Positions 32,047 through 42,196 are shown, counted from the stretch's first letter. The stretch is 64,000 nt of DNA from Hypnocyclicus thermotrophus (GCF_004365575.1 NZ_SOBG01000007.1:1-64000), one strand, 5' to 3'. The notes: generated by a model from the letters alone, not told the origin. A program made the numbers and translations.

Positions 32047-33036
32047 ATGGCAGATGTATTATCACAAGATGAGATTGATGCACTATTATCAGCAATCTCC
32101 ACAGGTGAAGTTGATATAGATAAAGCAAAATCTGAAGAAGAAGAAAAGAAAATAAAGCTTTATGATTTTAAAAGACCAGATAAATTTTCTAAAGATCAAT
32201 TAAGAACATTACAAATGATACACGAGACATTTTCTAGATTAATAACAACAATGTTATCAGGACAATTAAGAACTAGTGTTCAGATCCAAGTTACTTCAGT
32301 AGATCAAATATCATATCAAGAATTTATTAGATCTATTCCAGAATTAACTTTATTGACTATTTATGAAATGGGAACTTTAGAAGGAAGTGCAATTCTTGAA
32401 ATTAATCCAAGTATAGCGTATACTATTATAGATAGGCTATTTGGTGGAAATGGATTTAAAGAATTAGAAATTTATCGAGAGCCAACAGATATAGAATCAA
32501 AAGTTATGGAAAAAATATTATCTAAAATTTTAGGGTATTTAAGTGAAGCATGGAAAGATGTAACGGAAGTAATGCCAAGGATAGAGCAAATGGAATCAAA
32601 TCCTCAATTTATTCAAATTGTGGGACCAAATGAAATGGTAGTAGTAATAAGTTTTGAAATAAAAGTTGGAAATAAATCAGGAATAATGAATATTTGCTAT
32701 CCATCACCTTTAATTGATCCTATAGTATCTAAACTTTCAGCACAATATTGGTTCTCAAATCTAAAAAAAGAAAAAACAGAAGAAAATTTTGAAATTATTA
32801 GAGAAAGATTAAATAAAGTAAAAGTACCATTGATTGTAAATTTAGGAGAAATAGATATTAATTTTAATGAATTTATAAAGTTACAAGTTGGAGATGTATT
32901 ATCATTAAATACATCAATTGATAAATCGTTATCGGTATTAGTTGGAAATAAAGAAAAATTTAAAGCTTTACCTGGATTACAAGGGAAAAAAATGGCGATA
33001 TCAATTGAAGAAGTTATAGAAGAAGGGAGTGAATAA
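32047..33036 (+). CDS. fliM: Flagellar motor switch protein FliM
   Basis: A 329-residue C-ring protein. The start MADVLSQDEIDALLSAI is the CheY-P-binding segment. The CheC-like middle domain includes YQEFIRSIPELTLL and IIDRLFGGNGFK. The C-terminal SpoA domain (about 255-325) includes VPLIVNLGEIDINFNEFIKLQVGD. Ribosome site GGTGGTGAGG. Confidence 0.96.
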   Translation: MADVLSQDEIDALLSAISTGEVDIDKAKSEEEEKKIKLYDFKRPDKFSKDQLRTLQMIHETFSRLITTMLSGQLRTSVQIQVTSVDQISYQEFIRSIPELTLLTIYEMGTLEGSAILEINPSIAYTIIDRLFGGNGFKELEIYREPTDIESKVMEKILSKILGYLSEAWKDVTEVMPRIEQMESNPQFIQIVGPNEMVVVISFEIKVGNKSGIMNICYPSPLIDPIVSKLSAQYWFSNLKKEKTEENFEIIRERLNKVKVPLIVNLGEIDINFNEFIKLQVGDVLSLNTSIDKSLSVLVGNKEKFKALPGLQGKKMAISIEEVIEEGSE

Positions 33037-33039
33037 GCT

Positions 33040-34251
33040 GTGGAAGGAGTATTATCACAAGAAGAAATAAATGCCTTGCTTGCTGGAACGGACTTAAGTG
33101 ATGAACCGGAAGAAAGTAATAGCTCTGGGTATAACTTGACAAAAGAAGAAGCTGATGCAATAGGAGAAATAGGAAATATTTCGCTAGGGTCATCTTCTAC
33201 GGCTTTATCAACTTTACTTTCTAAAGAAGTTCAGATAACAACACCAAAAGTAAGTGTGATGTCATATAATGATTTTATTTCAGAAAGTGGAGCAGATGAG
33301 AAAGTACTTTGTCAAATAGAATATAGAACAGGGTTTATAGGATTAAATATATTAATTATTGATAAAAAAGATGCAATATTAATTGGTGATTTAATGATGG
33401 GAAATGATGGGTCAAATCCACCTGCAGAATTAGATGATATTTATTTAAGTGCAGTAAGTGAAGCAATGAACCAAATGATGGGTTCTTCAGCAACTTCTTT
33501 AGCTGGAATGTTCTCAAAAGAAGTAGATATTTTACCCCCCCAATTAACAGTTACTGATCCAGAAGAGATAAAAAATCAGACAGAATTTTTTAAATCAAAT
33601 GATGAATTTATAGCAGTATCATTTGATATGGAAATTGAAAATTTAATAAAAACAAAAATATATCAAATTATGGATATAAATTTTGCAAAAGAATTAATAG
33701 ATGAAATGTTTGGTATGATGAATGCGACTTCAGAACCGCCAAAAGAAGAAAAATTAGAACCACAAGCGCAGCCGACATATCAAGCGCCACCACAACCACA
33801 AGCGCAGCCGACATATCAAGCACCACCACAATCACAAGCACAACCAATGTATCAAGCGCCACCACAACCACAAGCACAGCCAATGTATCAAGCGCCACCA
33901 CAACCACAAGCACAGCCAATGTATCAACCAAATTATAATGTACAACCAGCACAATTTCAAAATTTTGGGACAGCATCACAAGCAAGCATTGATGCAAATT
34001 TAGATATGATAATGGATATTCCGTTAAGAGTAACAGTAGAATTAGGGAGAACAAAACTTCCTATAAAAGAAATACTTGACTTAGGTGCGGGCTCTATAGT
34101 AGAATTAGATAAGCTGGCTGGTGAACCGGTAGATATACTAGTTAATGGTAAATTAATAGCAAAAGGTGAAGTTGTTGTAATTGATGAAAGTTTTGGTGTT
34201 AGAATAACAGATATTGTAAGTAAAATGGAAAGAATTAATAAAGTACAGTAA
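33040..34251 (+). CDS. fliY: Flagellar motor switch protein FliY (CheC-like plus FliN)
   Basis: A 403-residue switch protein. The start EGVLSQEEINALLAG binds CheY-P. A CheC-type phosphatase domain follows, with two active-site patterns (EADAIGEIGNISLGSSSTAL and SAVSEAMNQMMGSSATSL). A Pro/Gln-rich 12-residue tandem repeat (about 242-295) leads to a C-terminal FliN/SpoA domain (MDIPLRVTVELGRTKLPIKE, VDILVNGKLIAKGEVVVIDE). FliY is both a C-ring part and a CheY-P phosphatase in Bacillus and Thermotoga. Start is GTG 33040. Confidence 0.94.
   Translation: MEGVLSQEEINALLAGTDLSDEPEESNSSGYNLTKEEADAIGEIGNISLGSSSTALSTLLSKEVQITTPKVSVMSYNDFISESGADEKVLCQIEYRTGFIGLNILIIDKKDAILIGDLMMGNDGSNPPAELDDIYLSAVSEAMNQMMGSSATSLAGMFSKEVDILPPQLTVTDPEEIKNQTEFFKSNDEFIAVSFDMEIENLIKTKIYQIMDINFAKELIDEMFGMMNATSEPPKEEKLEPQAQPTYQAPPQPQAQPTYQAPPQSQAQPMYQAPPQPQAQPMYQAPPQPQAQPMYQPNYNVQPAQFQNFGTASQASIDANLDMIMDIPLRVTVELGRTKLPIKEILDLGAGSIVELDKLAGEPVDILVNGKLIAKGEVVVIDESFGVRITDIVSKMERINKVQ
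33763..33924 (+). repeat. 36-bp tandem repeat in fliY linker
   Basis: Four and a half copies of a 36-nt unit encoding QAQPTYQAPPQP-type peptides (33763, 33799, 33835, 33871, 33907). The third base varies between copies, so the repeat is maintained as protein. Likely a flexible linker between the CheC and FliN domains. Confidence 0.88.
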
Positions 34252-34265
34252 AGGGAGGATTTATA

Positions 34266-34634
34266 ATGTCTAAAGGTAAAATCTTAATAGTAGATGATGC
34301 TGCTTTTATGAGAATGATGATTAAAAACATATTAACAAAAGAGGGATATGAAATAGTTGGCGAAGCAGAAAATGGAGCTATCGCAGTAGCAAAATTTAAA
34401 GAACTTAATCCTGATTTAGTAACAATGGATATAACAATGCCGGAAATGGATGGAATAAGCGCTGTAAAAGAGATTATGTCATCAAACCCAGGAGCAAAGA
34501 TTATAATGTGTAGTGCTATGGGTCAACAAGCTATGGTAATTGATGCTATTCAAGCTGGAGCAAAAGATTTTATTGTAAAACCATTTCAACCGGATAGAGT
34601 TATAGAGGCAGTATCTAAAGTAATGGGAAGCTAG
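34266..34634 (+). CDS. cheY: Chemotaxis response regulator CheY
   Basis: A 122-residue single receiver domain: acidic pair in ILIVDDAAFMRMMI, phosphoacceptor Asp55 in TMDITMPEMDG, switch Ser/Ala in IIMCSAMGQQ and Lys in DFIVKPFQPDRV. Placed between fliY and fliO, as in Bacillus and Thermotoga. AGGGAGG precedes the ATG. Confidence 0.95.
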   Translation: MSKGKILIVDDAAFMRMMIKNILTKEGYEIVGEAENGAIAVAKFKELNPDLVTMDITMPEMDGISAVKEIMSSNPGAKIIMCSAMGQQAMVIDAIQAGAKDFIVKPFQPDRVIEAVSKVMGS

Positions 34635-34635
34635 T

Positions 34636-35019
34636 ATGGGGAATACCTACTTTTTAAATTTGATATTATTTTTGATTTTAATGTTACTTGTAATAATCTC
34701 GTACACATTAAAAAAAAATGGTATTAAATTAAATAAAAAAAGTAATGTAATAAATGAAATTACCAGATATTATTTTAATGCAAAATGTTATATTTCATTA
34801 ATAGAAATCAATAAAAAATATATTTTAGTAGGTATATCAGAAAACAGTATTGTAAAAATTGATGAATTTGATGAGTTATTTTTAAAAGATGAATTTGAAA
34901 AAAAAGAGTTTACCTCTTTTTTAGACAGTTATAAAAATAAAAATTCGAATATCGAGATTAATAATTTTAAAGAAAAACTTAAAAAGATGAGGGAAGCAGA
35001 AAATGAGAAAAAAAATTAG
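34636..35019 (+). CDS. fliO: Flagellar export gate assembly protein FliO
   Basis: A 127-residue protein with one N-terminal membrane helix (NLILFLILMLLVIISYTL) and a small cytoplasmic domain with the FliO-type ISLIEINKKYILVGISENSI. FliO helps FliP oligomerise. The call rests largely on position before fliP and on layout, because FliO sequences are poorly conserved. ATG follows the cheY stop by 1 nt; its end overlaps fliP by 17 nt. Confidence 0.82.
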   Translation: MGNTYFLNLILFLILMLLVIISYTLKKNGIKLNKKSNVINEITRYYFNAKCYISLIEINKKYILVGISENSIVKIDEFDELFLKDEFEKKEFTSFLDSYKNKNSNIEINNFKEKLKKMREAENEKKN

Positions 35020-35740
35020 TAGTATTTTTTATGTTTTATTTGCTATTAGTAGTTATGCAGCAATTGAATTTCCACAAATAGAATTGAAAGTTGGAAGTGG
35101 TGCTGGGAATAATAACTTAGTTGCAAGTTTACAAATACTACTAATTATGACAATACTAACTCTTGCTCCCTCAATAATTATATTAACGACAGCTTTTGTG
35201 AGGATAATAATCGTTTTACATTTTATTAGACAAGCTTTAGGATTACAACAAATGCCTCCGAATCAAGTCTTAGTAGGATTAGCCTTAGTACTAACGTTTT
35301 TTATTATGCAACCTACTTTTAATGATATTTTAGAAAATGCAGTTAATCCTTATTTAGATAACAAAATAAGTGAACAATTATTTTTTAAAAATATAGAAAA
35401 ACCTTTAAAAACATTTATGTTAAAACAAACAAAAACAGAAGATTTAGAATTGTTTTTAAAAATTTCAAAAAGTAATATACCTAAAAATAGAGAAGAAATT
35501 TCTATTTTTGTAGTAACACCAGCATTTTTAATAAGTGAATTAACGAGAGGGTTTGAAATAGGAATACTTATTTTTATACCATTTATCATAATTGATATGA
35601 TTGTTGCAACAGTACTCATGTCTTTAGGGATGATGATGCTCCCACCAGCTATGATATCCATGCCGTTTAAATTAGTTGTTTTCGTTATGGTAGATGGATG
35701 GAATTTAATATTAGATTCCTTAGTAAAAAGTTTCTTTTAG
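35003..35740 (+). CDS. fliP: Flagellar export gate protein FliP
   Basis: A 245-residue membrane protein with a cleavable signal (MRKKISSIFYVLFAISSYA) and four helices. Conserved FliP blocks: LTLAPSIIILTTAFVRIIIV, ALGLQQMPPNQVLVGLALVL, PAFLISELTRGFEIGI, ATVLMSLGMMMLPPAMIS. Core of the type III export gate with FliQ and FliR. Confidence 0.96.
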   Translation: MRKKISSIFYVLFAISSYAAIEFPQIELKVGSGAGNNNLVASLQILLIMTILTLAPSIIILTTAFVRIIIVLHFIRQALGLQQMPPNQVLVGLALVLTFFIMQPTFNDILENAVNPYLDNKISEQLFFKNIEKPLKTFMLKQTKTEDLELFLKISKSNIPKNREEISIFVVTPAFLISELTRGFEIGILIFIPFIIIDMIVATVLMSLGMMMLPPAMISMPFKLVVFVMVDGWNLILDSLVKSFF

Positions 35741-35749
35741 GAGAAGATA

Positions 35750-36016
35750 ATGACAGAAGAAATGATAATGGAGCTTATAACTAGTGCTCTTATGACGATT
35801 TTAAAAATAAGTTTGCCTATACTAATTGTAGGATTATTAGTAGGTTTGATTGTAGGAATATTTCAAGCGACTACACAGATCCAAGAAATGACACTTAGTT
35901 TTATACCTAAGATTATTTCAATATTCATTGTGGTATTTGTATTGGGACAATGGATGCTTGTAACTCTAATAGAATACACTAAAGATTTAATAAAAATGAT
36001 ATCTAGATTGGGGTAA
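35750..36016 (+). CDS. fliQ: Flagellar export gate protein FliQ
   Basis: An 88-residue two-helix protein, MTEEMIMELITSALMTILKI, then GLIVGIFQATTQIQEMTLSF, typical for FliQ. AGGAGA precedes the ATG. fliR starts 2 nt after its stop. Confidence 0.95.
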   Translation: MTEEMIMELITSALMTILKISLPILIVGLLVGLIVGIFQATTQIQEMTLSFIPKIISIFIVVFVLGQWMLVTLIEYTKDLIKMISRLG

Positions 36017-36018
36017 CA

Positions 36019-36801
36019 ATGGAAAATTTTTATGTAAAAGTTATAATATTTCTTTTGATTTTTTCTAGGATAGCAGGAATATTTATTATTTCTCCAGTAT
36101 TTAGCCATAATGCGATTACTCAAAAAGTTAAAATAGGTATATCTGCTTTTATTGCTTTATTATTATATAATTCTCTAGCAATACAGGAATCAAAATTTTA
36201 TGATATAACTTTTTCAAATCTTACATCATTTTTAATAAAAGAGATGTTGTTAGGAGCTATTTTAGGCTATGTAATATTATTAATATTTTCTATTGTTCAG
36301 ACAGCATCGCAAATATATAGTGTAAATATGGGATTAGTAATGGCAAGTGTTTTTGACCCTATTTCTCAATTTCAGATACCTGTTTTAGGACAAATAAAGT
36401 ATTTGGTTTTGATGGGTCTTTTTTTTATTTATGGAGTACATAGAAAAGTGTTATTTTTGCTAGCTGATACATTTTATAAATATCCAATTGGTGATTTAAA
36501 TTATAATATTAATGGGATAACAGAATTTTTAATAAAATTTTTTATATATAGTTTTATTCTATCTATACAGGTCGCAATGCCTATTTTAATGGTATTATTA
36601 GCTGTAGATGTAGTTTTAGGTGTAATGTCAAGAATAGCACCTCAAATGAATGTATTTTTTATAGGAATGCCTTTAAAAATTATAGTAGGATTAATATTAT
36701 TAATTAAATTTATACCAATTTTTATCTTGTATTTTAATAATGTTTTTGAAAAAATGTATTTGCATTTAGGAGAAATTATTAAAATAGCATTTAATAGTTA
36801 G
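36019..36801 (+). CDS. fliR: Flagellar export gate protein FliR
   Basis: A 260-residue protein with about six membrane helices. FSRIAGIFIISPVFSHNAIT and VNMGLVMASVFDPISQFQIP are the conserved FliR motifs, and MSRIAPQMNVFFIGMPLKI lies near the C-terminus. FliR completes the FliPQR gate; flhB follows at once. Confidence 0.95.
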   Translation: MENFYVKVIIFLLIFSRIAGIFIISPVFSHNAITQKVKIGISAFIALLLYNSLAIQESKFYDITFSNLTSFLIKEMLLGAILGYVILLIFSIVQTASQIYSVNMGLVMASVFDPISQFQIPVLGQIKYLVLMGLFFIYGVHRKVLFLLADTFYKYPIGDLNYNINGITEFLIKFFIYSFILSIQVAMPILMVLLAVDVVLGVMSRIAPQMNVFFIGMPLKIIVGLILLIKFIPIFILYFNNVFEKMYLHLGEIIKIAFNS

Positions 36802-37899
36802 ATGTGGTTAATTATGAGTAAAAAAATATTAAAAATAAAAATAAATCTTCAATTATTTGCAGATAGCAGTGGAGATAAAACAGAAGAAGCAACACCGAAG
36901 AGAAGACAGGAAGCTAGAAAAAAAGGACAAGTAGCTAAAAGTCAAGATTTAGGTCAAATCGCAACATTATTAGTTGGAATAATTGTATTAAGATATTCAA
37001 ATACTTTTTTTTTAGTAAATATAAATAATTACGTTTCCAAGCAGCTTAGTAATTTAACTTTTAAAGAATTAACTCAAGAAAAAATTTTAGAAATAATTAG
37101 TGAATTTACAGAAATGTTTTTTACAACAGTTTTTCCTATTTTGATAAGTGTATTAGCAATTGGGCTTATTATAAATTATGTTCAAGTTGGTTTTATATTT
37201 ACATTAGAATCATTGAAAATTGATTTAAATAAAATAAATCCTTTAAATGGACTTAAACAATTGTTTTCAATTAAGAAAATCATTGAATTAACTAAAACAA
37301 TCATTAAATTAATTTTAATAGGTTTTTATGCTTATTATGAAATAAAAGATAAGCTAGAAGAAAGTTTAAAAGCACCTTTTTTTAGTGTAGAAAATGACTT
37401 TATTTTAATGTTAAATTTATGTTTTTCGGTTATAATAAAAATTTCAGTAGCTTTATTAATAGTTGCTTTAATAGATTATATGTATCAAAAATGGGAATTT
37501 GAAAAAGGGTTGAAAATGACTAAGCAAGAAGTAAAAGATGAATTTAAACAAACTGAAGGAGACCCTCAGATAAAATCAAAATTAAGACAAATGCAAAAAG
37601 ATTTATTGAATAAAAAAATGATAGAAAAAGTACCAGAAGCAACGGTGATTATAACAAACCCAACACATATTTCAATTGCATTGAAATATGAAAGAGGAAT
37701 GGGAGCACCAGAAGTAGTAGCAAAAGGAATAGACTTTATGGCTTTAAGAATAAGAGAAATTGCAAAAGAACATAATGTTCCATTAATTGAAAATAAACCT
37801 TTAGCAAGAGCAATGTACCCTATTGTTGAAGTAAATCAAGAAATACCAGAAGAATACTATCAAGCGGTAGCTGAAATTCTAGCAGTAATTTTAGAGTAA
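36802..37899 (+). CDS. flhB: Flagellar export switch protein FlhB
   Basis: A 365-residue protein with four helices and a cytoplasmic autocleavage domain. The N-terminus has DKTEEATPKRRQEARKKGQV, the middle MTKQEVKDEFKQTEGDPQIK, and the self-cleavage site is the NPTH in VIITNPTHISIAL (about residue 288). It changes export specificity from hook to filament together with FliK. ATG 36802 touches the fliR stop; ATG 36814 is the alternative. Neither has a strong ribosome site. Confidence 0.95.
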   Translation: MWLIMSKKILKIKINLQLFADSSGDKTEEATPKRRQEARKKGQVAKSQDLGQIATLLVGIIVLRYSNTFFLVNINNYVSKQLSNLTFKELTQEKILEIISEFTEMFFTTVFPILISVLAIGLIINYVQVGFIFTLESLKIDLNKINPLNGLKQLFSIKKIIELTKTIIKLILIGFYAYYEIKDKLEESLKAPFFSVENDFILMLNLCFSVIIKISVALLIVALIDYMYQKWEFEKGLKMTKQEVKDEFKQTEGDPQIKSKLRQMQKDLLNKKMIEKVPEATVIITNPTHISIALKYERGMGAPEVVAKGIDFMALRIREIAKEHNVPLIENKPLARAMYPIVEVNQEIPEEYYQAVAEILAVILE

Positions 37900-37915
37900 T
37901 GTTAAGGAGAGTAAT

Positions 37916-39985
37916 ATGGCAATTTTAGATAGTGGTATAAAAAATGCTTCGATTAGCACTTTAATACCAATAGGTCTTATAGGTGTTATATTGATGTTTT
38001 TTATGCCTATACCTACTTTTTTACTAGATACATTTCAAGCGTTTAATATAACTATTGCAATAACGATATTTTTATTGTCTATGTATATAAAAGAACCGCT
38101 TGATTTTTCTGTTTTTCCATCTGTTTTATTAGTAACAACATTATATAGATTAGCTTTAAATATGTCATCTACAAAACTTATTTTATTACAAGGATTAAAT
38201 TTTAATGGGAAACTAATTAAAACTTTTGGTGATTTTGTTGTAGGTGGAAACTATGTAATAGGGATTATTGTTTTTGTAATATTAGTTGTAATAAATTTTA
38301 TAGTTATAACAAAAGGTTCTGAAAGGGTAGCAGAAGTAGGAGCTAGATTCACGTTAGATGCTATGCCTGGGAAACAAATGAGTATTGATGCAGATTATAA
38401 TGCAGGAATAATATCAGAAGAAGAAGCAAAAGAAAGAAGAAAAAAAATTCAAATGGAATCTGATTTTTATGGTTCTATGGATGGGGCATCTAAATTTGTT
38501 AAAGGAGATGCTATTGCAGGGATAATAATTACTATTGTAAATATATTAGGAGGATTCTTAGTAGGAATTTTAAGAGGAGAAGGATTAGCAGAGGCAGCTT
38601 CTACGTACACTATACTAACTATAGGTGATGGACTAGTCAGTCAAATACCAGCATTATTGATTTCAGTAGCTACAGGTATGGTTGTTACAAGAAGTGCTTC
38701 AGAATCAGATTTTGGAACTGATATAATTGAGCAATTTTTTCAAGAGCCTAAAATTTTATACCTTATATCAGGAGCATTATTTATTTTAGGTGTAATACCA
38801 GGGATGCCTAAATTATCATTTTTTTCACTTTCGATTTTTTTAGGCGGACTAGGATATATATTAACAAAATCAATAAAAGAAGCAGAAGCAAAATCAGAAG
38901 AAGAAGAAATTGAAAATGTATCAAATACTGAAGAAAATCAAATTGAAGAAGTTAAAAATTTATTAAAAGTAGATCCAATGGAATTAGAATTGGGATATAG
39001 TTTAATACCGATTGTAGATAAAGAACAAGGTGGAGATCTTCTTGAAAGAATAACAATGATAAGAAAACAATTGGCAATGGAATTGGGAATAATGATTCCT
39101 TATATGAGGATAAAAGATAATATGCAGTTAAATCCAAATGAATACAACATAAAGATAAAATCTTCTGTTGTTGCAGTTGGAGATATTATGATAGGGAGTT
39201 ATTTAGCCATGAATCCTGGAAATATAGAAGAAGAAATAGTAGGAGTTCCTACTATTGAACCAGCTTTCAAACTTCCTGCTATTTGGATAAATGAAGAGCA
39301 AAGAGAAAAAGCAGAATTATTAGGATACACTGTTGTAGATCCAACTTCTGTATTAGCAACACATATTACAGAAACCATAAAAAGACATGCAGCAGATATT
39401 TTAGATAGAGAAGCTGTAAAAGAATTGATCGATAATATTAAAGATGAATATAATGTGATTGTAGAAGAAGTATATCCTAAAAAATTTGATTTAGGAGAAA
39501 TTCAAACAGTTTTACAAAATTTACTTAATGAAGGAATTTCAATACGAAATTTACCTTTGATTTTAGAAGCTATGGCTGATGCTTCAAAATTAACACAAAA
39601 TATTGAAACTTTATCAGAATATGTAAGAATAGGATTAGCTAGGCAGATTTGTAATGAATTTAAAGGCCCAGATGGAAAATTAAGAGTTTTAACTTTGTCA
39701 CCAGAAACAGAAGAATTTTTAAAAAACAATTTACAAGAAACAGAATTAGGGAATTATATATCACTAGATCCGGTATCAAATAATAAATTATTATCGAGTA
39801 TTTCTGAAGAAAATAATAAATGTGTTATGTCAGGATATCCGACAGTAATATTAGTAGCACCGGAAATAAGAAAACCACTTAGAGGATTAATAGAAAGAGA
39901 TTTTAAAGGGATAGCAATAATTTCATATAATGAAATAATAGCAGATATTGAACTTGAAGCAATTGGGATGGTGAGTGTTGAGTAA
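37916..39985 (+). CDS. flhA: Flagellar export apparatus protein FlhA
   Basis: A 689-residue protein with eight helices (residues about 15-310) and a large cytoplasmic ring domain. The FHIPEP-type region appears as SVFPSVLLVTTLYRLALNMS and EVGARFTLDAMPGKQMSIDA. The C-terminal domain has IRKQLAMELGIMIPYMRIKD and VLQNLLNEGISIRNLPLILE. AAGGAGAG precedes ATG 37916. Its stop overlaps the flhF start. Confidence 0.96.
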   Translation: MAILDSGIKNASISTLIPIGLIGVILMFFMPIPTFLLDTFQAFNITIAITIFLLSMYIKEPLDFSVFPSVLLVTTLYRLALNMSSTKLILLQGLNFNGKLIKTFGDFVVGGNYVIGIIVFVILVVINFIVITKGSERVAEVGARFTLDAMPGKQMSIDADYNAGIISEEEAKERRKKIQMESDFYGSMDGASKFVKGDAIAGIIITIVNILGGFLVGILRGEGLAEAASTYTILTIGDGLVSQIPALLISVATGMVVTRSASESDFGTDIIEQFFQEPKILYLISGALFILGVIPGMPKLSFFSLSIFLGGLGYILTKSIKEAEAKSEEEEIENVSNTEENQIEEVKNLLKVDPMELELGYSLIPIVDKEQGGDLLERITMIRKQLAMELGIMIPYMRIKDNMQLNPNEYNIKIKSSVVAVGDIMIGSYLAMNPGNIEEEIVGVPTIEPAFKLPAIWINEEQREKAELLGYTVVDPTSVLATHITETIKRHAADILDREAVKELIDNIKDEYNVIVEEVYPKKFDLGEIQTVLQNLLNEGISIRNLPLILEAMADASKLTQNIETLSEYVRIGLARQICNEFKGPDGKLRVLTLSPETEEFLKNNLQETELGNYISLDPVSNNKLLSSISEENNKCVMSGYPTVILVAPEIRKPLRGLIERDFKGIAIISYNEIIADIELEAIGMVSVE

Positions 39986-41313
39986 TGTTAGATATAAAAA
40001 ATATTAAATTAAAAAAAGTAAAAACATATATAGAAGATGAATACAGAATAGCCTATGCAAAAGCAAGAAAAGAATTAGGAAATAATTTGATATTGATTGA
40101 TAAGAAAGAAATAAAACAAGGTGGAGTATTTGGATTTTTTGGGAAGAAAAAAATAAAAGTAACTTATGGTTTAGAAGAAACACAAGATTATATTCAAAAA
40201 AAAGAGATAAAAGCAGGGAGTAATGTTGAATTATTGCAAGCATTAAAAGATGCAGCAAAAAAAACTATAGAGAATAATACTGAAAATAATGCTGAAGAAA
40301 AAAAAACTGGTATTTATTCACCATTTAAAAAAGAAAATTTTAAAAGTATTGATAAAATTAAAGAGGAAATCTCAATAAAAGAAGTAAATAATTTTAAACC
40401 ATTAAGTGAAACTTTAAAAAATAATGAAAAAACAGAAAGTTTTACATTTATTGAAAAAACAGATGAACCTAATCTTGAAGATATAAAAAAAGAAATTCAA
40501 AAAGAATTATCAAGAGAGTTAAGAAATGAAAAAACAGAATTTTTTAATGTTGATGATGAAACAGAAGAATTTATTGAAAAACTAAGGGAAAATGATATCC
40601 CAAAAGATATAGCGATAGAAATAAATAATTTTTTTACTGAAAAAGGATATTCTAAAAAAAATTTTAAAGAAGGGTTAGGAGAATATTTTTTACAACATAT
40701 AAAAACTTCTGAAAATGTACTAGATAAAAAGTTTTTAATGCTTGTAGGACCTACGGGGGTAGGAAAAACAACATCTTGTGCCAAAATAGTAGCAAATAAT
40801 TGGAGAAATGAAAAAGAAGTGGCTTTTATAACAGCTGATACATATAGGCTGGAAGCAGTTAGTCAAATAAAAGCATATGCTAATATAATGAGAGTTCCGG
40901 TAGAAGTAGTTAAAAGGCCAGAGGATTTAATTAAAGCGGTAGAAAAATTTAAAGATAAAGATATTGTTCTCATGGATACAGCGGGAAGAAGTCCGAAAAA
41001 TACAGAACAAATGAATGAACTTAAAGAGTATGTAGAAAATATAGGAAGTGAAATAGAAGTTGTTCTTGTAATGAGTGCAACCTCAAAGTTAAAAGTGTTA
41101 TATGAAACAATTGAAAAATTTAAATATATAGGATTTTCAAGTATTATTTTTACAAAAATAGATGAAACAAGTAGTGTAGGCTCAATACTTACAATAATGA
41201 AAAAATATAATATACCAATATCGTTTATTACTACAGGACAAACAGTGCCTGATGATATAGAAATAGCAACGAAAGGGAAATTAAAAGAAATATTTATTGA
41301 GGGGATAAATTAA
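39985..41313 (+). CDS. flhF: Flagellar placement GTPase FlhF
   Basis: A 442-residue SRP-type GTPase. A basic, variable N-terminal region is followed by the NG domain: P-loop LVGPTGVGKTTSCAKI, ITADTYRLEAVSQIKAYANI, DTAGRSP and TKIDETSSVGSI. FlhF sets flagellar position and number together with FlhG. Start ATG overlaps the flhA stop (TAATG). Confidence 0.95.
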   Translation: MLDIKNIKLKKVKTYIEDEYRIAYAKARKELGNNLILIDKKEIKQGGVFGFFGKKKIKVTYGLEETQDYIQKKEIKAGSNVELLQALKDAAKKTIENNTENNAEEKKTGIYSPFKKENFKSIDKIKEEISIKEVNNFKPLSETLKNNEKTESFTFIEKTDEPNLEDIKKEIQKELSRELRNEKTEFFNVDDETEEFIEKLRENDIPKDIAIEINNFFTEKGYSKKNFKEGLGEYFLQHIKTSENVLDKKFLMLVGPTGVGKTTSCAKIVANNWRNEKEVAFITADTYRLEAVSQIKAYANIMRVPVEVVKRPEDLIKAVEKFKDKDIVLMDTAGRSPKNTEQMNELKEYVENIGSEIEVVLVMSATSKLKVLYETIEKFKYIGFSSIIFTKIDETSSVGSILTIMKKYNIPISFITTGQTVPDDIEIATKGKLKEIFIEGIN

Positions 41314-41314
41314 A

Positions 41315-42196
41315 ATGGCAATAGATCAAGCAGCTAATTTAAGAAGAATAGTTAAAGAGAAAGATTTAAATTTAGATAAAAATAGTTTTAAACATGCAAA
41401 AATATTGGCTGTTACTTCTGGAAAAGGAGGAGTAGGAAAAACTAGCCTAAGTGTTAATTTGGCAGCTCTTTTAGCTAAAAGCGGGAAAAAAATATTAGTT
41501 ATAGATGCTGACTTAGGTTTATCAAATGTAGAAATAATGTTAGGAGTAACACCTTCATATACATTAAATGATATTATAACAAATAAAAAAAAGATAGAAG
41601 AAGTAATAATAAAAGGACCATTTAAAATAGATTTTATATCAGGGGGGAATGGTTTTTTAGAATTAGCAGAACTAACAGATATAGAAAGAGAAGAAATTTT
41701 AATAAAAATTCAAAAATTAGATGAAATTTATGATATAATAATTATAGATACAGGCGCTGGAATCTCTAAAAACGTTACTGCTTTTTTAGAAATAGCAGAT
41801 GAAATATTAGTAATAACAACGTCAGAACCAACTTCATTAACAGATGCATATAGTATAATAAAAATATTAAAAGAAAATGGTAATTTAGAAAAAGTTGGAT
41901 TAATTATAAATAGAGTTAAGAGTGAAAATGAATATATACAAGCTTCTAAAGTTTTGATTAACACAACAAAAAGATTTTTAAAAGTTGATATAAAAGATAT
42001 TGGATATATCTTTGAAGATGTATCAGTAAGAAAAACAATATATAAAAAGACACCGTTTACGATATATTATCCAGATTCAAAAGCAAGTACATGTGTAAAA
42101 AATATATTGTCGAAAATTACAGATACTAAAATTGTTGGAAAAGAGGAGACATTAATTGATAAATTTAGAAAATGGTTTAAAAGTTCGAGTGGGTGA
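41315..42196 (+). CDS. flhG: MinD-like ATPase FlhG (FleN/YlxH)
   Basis: A 293-residue ParA/MinD-type ATPase. DQAANLRRIVKEK at the N-terminus is the FlhG segment that stimulates FlhF. Deviant Walker A SGKGGVGKTSLSVNLA, VIDADLGLSNVEIMLG and IDTGAGIS follow. The C-terminal amphipathic helix (EETLIDKFRKWFK) suits membrane binding. It limits flagellar number. It begins 1 nt after flhF. Confidence 0.94.
   Translation: MAIDQAANLRRIVKEKDLNLDKNSFKHAKILAVTSGKGGVGKTSLSVNLAALLAKSGKKILVIDADLGLSNVEIMLGVTPSYTLNDIITNKKKIEEVIIKGPFKIDFISGGNGFLELAELTDIEREEILIKIQKLDEIYDIIIIDTGAGISKNVTAFLEIADEILVITTSEPTSLTDAYSIIKILKENGNLEKVGLIINRVKSENEYIQASKVLINTTKRFLKVDIKDIGYIFEDVSVRKTIYKKTPFTIYYPDSKASTCVKNILSKITDTKIVGKEETLIDKFRKWFKSSSG

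Noticed and set aside
33763-33924. CRISPR-like 36-bp direct repeats
   Set aside because: The repeats are contiguous without spacers, in frame, and encode the Pro/Gln-rich linker of FliY.
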